From: an uncultured Opitutia bacterium
Lineage (GTDB): Bacteria; Verrucomicrobiota; Verrucomicrobiia; Opitutales; Opitutaceae
NCBI GenBank assembly: GCA_937952235.1
Contig: CALFZM010000366.1
Span: 20,675 to 84,674, forward strand
DNA: 64,000 nucleotides
Reading direction: 5' to 3'
Shown here: in pieces, positions 61,346-64,000 of the stretch
Layout: every line of letters begins with the position of its first letter
Numbering within the stretch: position 1 is the stretch's first letter
Position numbers and translations under genes: made by a program
Notes under the pieces: model-generated
What the model was told of the DNA's origin: nothing
The model's database searches: none
What the model saw: the letters and a program-made list of their open reading frames with translations, nothing else

Positions 61346-62725
61346 TTGAACCGCGTCCACATCAAGACCTACGGCTGCCAGATGAACGAACGCGACAGCG
61401 AGGCGGTCGCGGCGATGCTGCGCGCGCGGGGATACCGGATCGTGGCGGACGAGAACGACTGCGACATCCTCCTGCTCAACACCTGCAGCGTGCGCGATGC
61501 CGCGGAGCAGAAGGCGATCGGCAAGGCGGGCTACCTCCAGCAGCGCAAGCGGAAGCAGCCGGACTTCGTGCTCGGGATCCTCGGCTGCATGGCGCAGAAC
61601 CGGGGGGCGTCGCTGCTGGAGCAGCTGCCGGATGTCGACCTCATTGTCGGCACGCAGAAGTTTCACCAGGTGCCTGGTTACCTCGACAACCTGCGCGCGG
61701 CGCGCGAGGCCGGGGTGCCGGTCGGCGCCACGATCGTGGACATTGCGGAAGAGGCCGGCTCGCAGAACACGATCAAGGACCACTTGCCGCCCGAAGCGGG
61801 CGACGGCGCCGAACCGGAGCGGCAGGTGAGCGCCTTCGTGTCGATCCAGCAGGGCTGCAACATGGATTGCGCCTTCTGCATCGTGCCTAAGACCCGCGGC
61901 GACGAGCGGTCGCGTCCGATGGACGACATCGTCGCCGAGTGCCGCGCACTGGCCGAACGCGGCGTGCGCGAGATCACCCTGCTCGGCCAGATCGTCACCA
62001 GCTACGGCCGCCGCGACTACGCGCACACCGGCGGGGTGTCGCCCTTCGTGCAGCTGCTCGAACGGGTGCACGCCCTCGACGGCATCGAGCGGATCCGGTT
62101 CACTTCCCCGCACCCGCGCGGGTTCAAGGACGATCTGGTCGCCGCCTACGGCCGGCTGCCGAAACTCTGCGGCTACGTGCACCTCCCGCTGCAGAGCGGC
62201 AGCAACCGGATCCTGCGGGCAATGAACCGGCCCTACACGCGCGAACGCTACCGGGAGATCGTCGACGCGCTCCGCGCCGCGCAGCCGGAGATGTACTTTT
62301 CCACGGATGTCATCGTCGGCTTCCCCGGCGAGACCGAGGAGGACTTCGCCCAGACGCGGGACCTCTTCGAAGCCTGCAACTACGACATGGCGTACATCTT
62401 CAAGTACAGCATCCGCAGCGGCACGCCCGCGGCGGCGCTGGGCGACCAGGTGCCGGACGAGGTGAAGGAGCATCGCAACCAGGTGCTGCTCGACCTGCTG
62501 CAGCGGAACTCCCTGCGCCGCACCGCCGCGCTGATCGGCACGGTCGAGGAGGTGCTGGTGGAGGGCCGCGACAAGAGCGGCCGGCATTTCACCGGCCGCA
62601 CGCGCGGGAATCGCGTGTGCGTCTTCGACGCCGAGCCGCGGCTCGTCGGTCAGCTCGTCCCGCTGCAGATCGAACGCGCCACCGTCAGCACGCTCTACGG
62701 CCAGCTGGTGCTGGCCGGCGTGTAA
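61346..62725 (+). CDS. miaB: tRNA-2-methylthio-N6-dimethylallyladenosine synthase MiaB
   Basis: 459 residues from a TTG start, needed because the first iron-sulphur cysteine (TYGCQMN, C11) lies just after it, with AGGA 11 bp upstream; the next in-frame ATG (61382) would lose that cysteine. Features: UPF0004 domain with NTCSVR and ILGCMAQ, radical-SAM motif CNMDCAFC, GQIVTSYG, STDVIVGFPGETEEDF and a C-terminal TRAM domain. It adds methylthio to i6A37 of tRNAs reading UNN codons. The gap 61159-61345 is the divergent promoter shared with the HExxH protein. Confidence 0.92.
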   Translation: MNRVHIKTYGCQMNERDSEAVAAMLRARGYRIVADENDCDILLLNTCSVRDAAEQKAIGKAGYLQQRKRKQPDFVLGILGCMAQNRGASLLEQLPDVDLIVGTQKFHQVPGYLDNLRAAREAGVPVGATIVDIAEEAGSQNTIKDHLPPEAGDGAEPERQVSAFVSIQQGCNMDCAFCIVPKTRGDERSRPMDDIVAECRALAERGVREITLLGQIVTSYGRRDYAHTGGVSPFVQLLERVHALDGIERIRFTSPHPRGFKDDLVAAYGRLPKLCGYVHLPLQSGSNRILRAMNRPYTRERYREIVDALRAAQPEMYFSTDVIVGFPGETEEDFAQTRDLFEACNYDMAYIFKYSIRSGTPAAALGDQVPDEVKEHRNQVLLDLLQRNSLRRTAALIGTVEEVLVEGRDKSGRHFTGRTRGNRVCVFDAEPRLVGQLVPLQIERATVSTLYGQLVLAGV

Positions 62726-62804
62726 GGAACGGGCCTTCAGCTTTACGGCGGAATTTATCAGCTTCAACGACTCGCTCCCCGCCCATCGCCCTCGCCTCTT
62801 ACCC

Positions 62805-63344
62805 ATGTCACTCACCGCCGCGACCCTCATCCCGGGCGTCCTCCTCGTCCTCATCGGCGTGCCGCTGCTGCTCAACCACCGCGGCTATGCGGCGATGCTG
62901 AAGGCGTTTCCGCGCTCGACCGCGGCGGCGTACGTCTTCTTCGGCGCCGGCGCGGCGTGGTTCCTCCACGCGATCTGGCACCTGTCGCCGGCGGATTTCG
63001 GCGAGTACCGCACGTACCTGTTCTTCGGCTTCCTCGCGGTGGCGATCTTCTCGTTCAAGTGCGTGCCCGACTTCCTGGCCGTCCGCGGGCTCGCCACCCT
63101 GGTGCTGATGGGAGCGATGCCCCTGCTCGATGCGGCCTACATGGAATACGAGAAGCCCCAGCGGCTCCTGATGGTGAGCGCGGTCTACCTTGCGCTCAGC
63201 GCGGCGATCTGGCTCGGGGCGCAGCCGTGGCGCCTGCGCGATTTCCTCGGCTGGCTGTTCGCGCAGCCGGGCCGCGCGCGCGGGCTGGGCGGCGTGCTGG
63301 CGGCGTACGGCCTCGTGCTGTCGATCGTGGCCTTCACCTATTGA
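62805..63344 (+). CDS. five-helix membrane protein of unknown function
   Basis: 179 residues with about five transmembrane helices (TLIPGVLLVLIGVPLLL; TAAAYVFFGAGAAWFLHAIW; TYLFFGFLAVAIFSF; LATLVLMGAMPLL; VYLALSAAIWLGAQPW) and short basic loops. No family recognised with confidence. Lies 79 bp after miaB and 12 bp before gmk, probably co-transcribed with gmk. Confidence 0.7.
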   Translation: MSLTAATLIPGVLLVLIGVPLLLNHRGYAAMLKAFPRSTAAAYVFFGAGAAWFLHAIWHLSPADFGEYRTYLFFGFLAVAIFSFKCVPDFLAVRGLATLVLMGAMPLLDAAYMEYEKPQRLLMVSAVYLALSAAIWLGAQPWRLRDFLGWLFAQPGRARGLGGVLAAYGLVLSIVAFTY

Positions 63345-63356
63345 GCCCGGTCGAGC

Positions 63357-63977
63357 ATGTCCGCCCCGCCGCCCGTCCTGCTCGTCATCGCCGGCCCCGC
63401 CGGCTCCGGGAAGAGCACGCTCTGCGACCGGCTCGTGCACGAGCGGCCGGAGTTCGCTCGCGTCGTCACCACCACCACGCGCACGCCGCGCGCGGGCGAG
63501 ATCGACGGGGTGCACTACCATTTCTTCCCGCCGGCCGAATTCCGCCGGCGGATCGACCGCGGCGAATTCCTCGAGTGGGCGCAGGTGCACGGCGACCATG
63601 ACCACCGCCTCTACGGCACGCTGCGCTCGAGCGTGTTCGGGCCGCTGGAACGCGGTCAGAACCTCGTCATGAGCATCGACGTGCAGGGCGTGGCCAGCCT
63701 GCGCGAGGTCGCCCGCACCGATGCGCGGCTGCGGCGCGTGATGACGACGATCTTCATCGTGGTCGAGCGCGACCGGCTGATCGCGCGGATGCGCGAGCGC
63801 GCGAAGGACCATGAGGACGAGATCGCGCGGCGCATGGCCACGGCCGAGGCCGAGCTGCGCGAGGCGGCCAAGTTCGATTTCCGGATCGAGAGCCGCACCC
63901 GCGACGAGGACTTCGCCGCGCTGCTCGCGATCGTCGCCCACGCCCAGGCCCGCACCGCCGGGGCCGCCGCGGGCTGA
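63357..63977 (+). CDS. gmk: guanylate kinase
   Basis: 206 residues, the usual length. P-loop GPAGSGKSTL (13-22), GMP-binding TTTTRTPRAGEIDGVHYHFF with conserved Arg and Tyr, FLEWAQVHGDHDHRLYGT, and SIDVQGVASLR. Phosphorylates GMP to GDP in purine metabolism. The usual SVSTTTR at the GMP loop is VTTTTR here, a minor variant. The remaining 23 bases of the window hold no feature. Confidence 0.9.
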   Translation: MSAPPPVLLVIAGPAGSGKSTLCDRLVHERPEFARVVTTTTRTPRAGEIDGVHYHFFPPAEFRRRIDRGEFLEWAQVHGDHDHRLYGTLRSSVFGPLERGQNLVMSIDVQGVASLREVARTDARLRRVMTTIFIVVERDRLIARMRERAKDHEDEIARRMATAEAELREAAKFDFRIESRTRDEDFAALLAIVAHAQARTAGAAAG

Positions 63978-64000
63978 CGTCCCCACCCTCCTCCCCCCGG

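Noticed and set aside
1..64000. rRNA, tRNA, insertion sequences or prophage genes
   Set aside because: Looked for along intergenic gaps and among proteins; none could be supported by sequence features.

Overview
The window is high-GC DNA that looks like a Verrucomicrobium of the Opitutaceae type. This is inferred from the gene content: large TonB-dependent receptors with N-terminal carboxypeptidase-regulatory domains, Tat-exported Gfo/Idh proteins, DUF5069, a recurring C-terminal domain on exported proteins, and a dispersed two-hairpin repeat. Both strands are densely coded, with many 4-bp ATGA/GTGA overlaps inside operons. I see no rRNA, tRNA, CRISPR array, IS element or prophage.

Layout. 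1-1535: start of a pstS-like gene behind a phosphate-selective porin, with Pho-box-like repeats upstream. 1574-8371: half-length ChrA-type protein, a TolC/adaptor/RND efflux operon and a divergent PadR regulator. 8632-13179: CHAD protein, GH3-family enzyme with an alpha/beta hydrolase, and a PPP-type phosphatase. 13441-18213: beta-helix surface protein and TonB receptor. 18424-22376: operon of a broken GT4 glycosyltransferase, an MGDG-synthase-like GT28, a diacylglycerol-kinase-like protein and a PlcP-type phospholipase C. 22627-31250: two TonB receptors followed by two calcineurin-type phosphatases. 31496-37891: operon of an aminotransferase/acyl-reductase fusion, a PEP-utilising enzyme, a SnoaL-like protein and BtaA. 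37960-48808: MFS transporter, dimethylformamidase-like protein, LysR regulator, PQQ-type propeller, HEAT protein, Gfo/Idh oxidoreductase and small conserved proteins. 49045-54464: lysine-rich/acidic small protein, hybrid histidine kinase, two unknown genes and a NarL-type response regulator. 54576-61158: lytic transglycosylase, 5'-nucleotidase-like phosphatase and a large HExxH/RCC1 protein. 61346-63977: miaB, a membrane protein and gmk.

How it fits together. Much of the first 33 kb reads as a phosphate-starvation programme: capture of phosphate (porin, PstS), capture and hydrolysis of phosphorylated compounds (TonB receptors plus phosphatases), a probable polyphosphate-binding CHAD protein, and replacement of phospholipids (PlcP releases diacylglycerol; glycosyltransferases and BtaA can reuse it for phosphorus-free lipids). 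Five intergenic regions carry 11-bp-spaced GTCAC/GTAAC-type repeats resembling Pho boxes, which supports co-regulation. Two features stand out: the btaA operon also encodes a fused class III aminotransferase/acyl-ACP-reductase-like protein, and the GT4 gene has lost its middle to a short piece that reads as tyrosyl-tRNA synthetase on the other strand.
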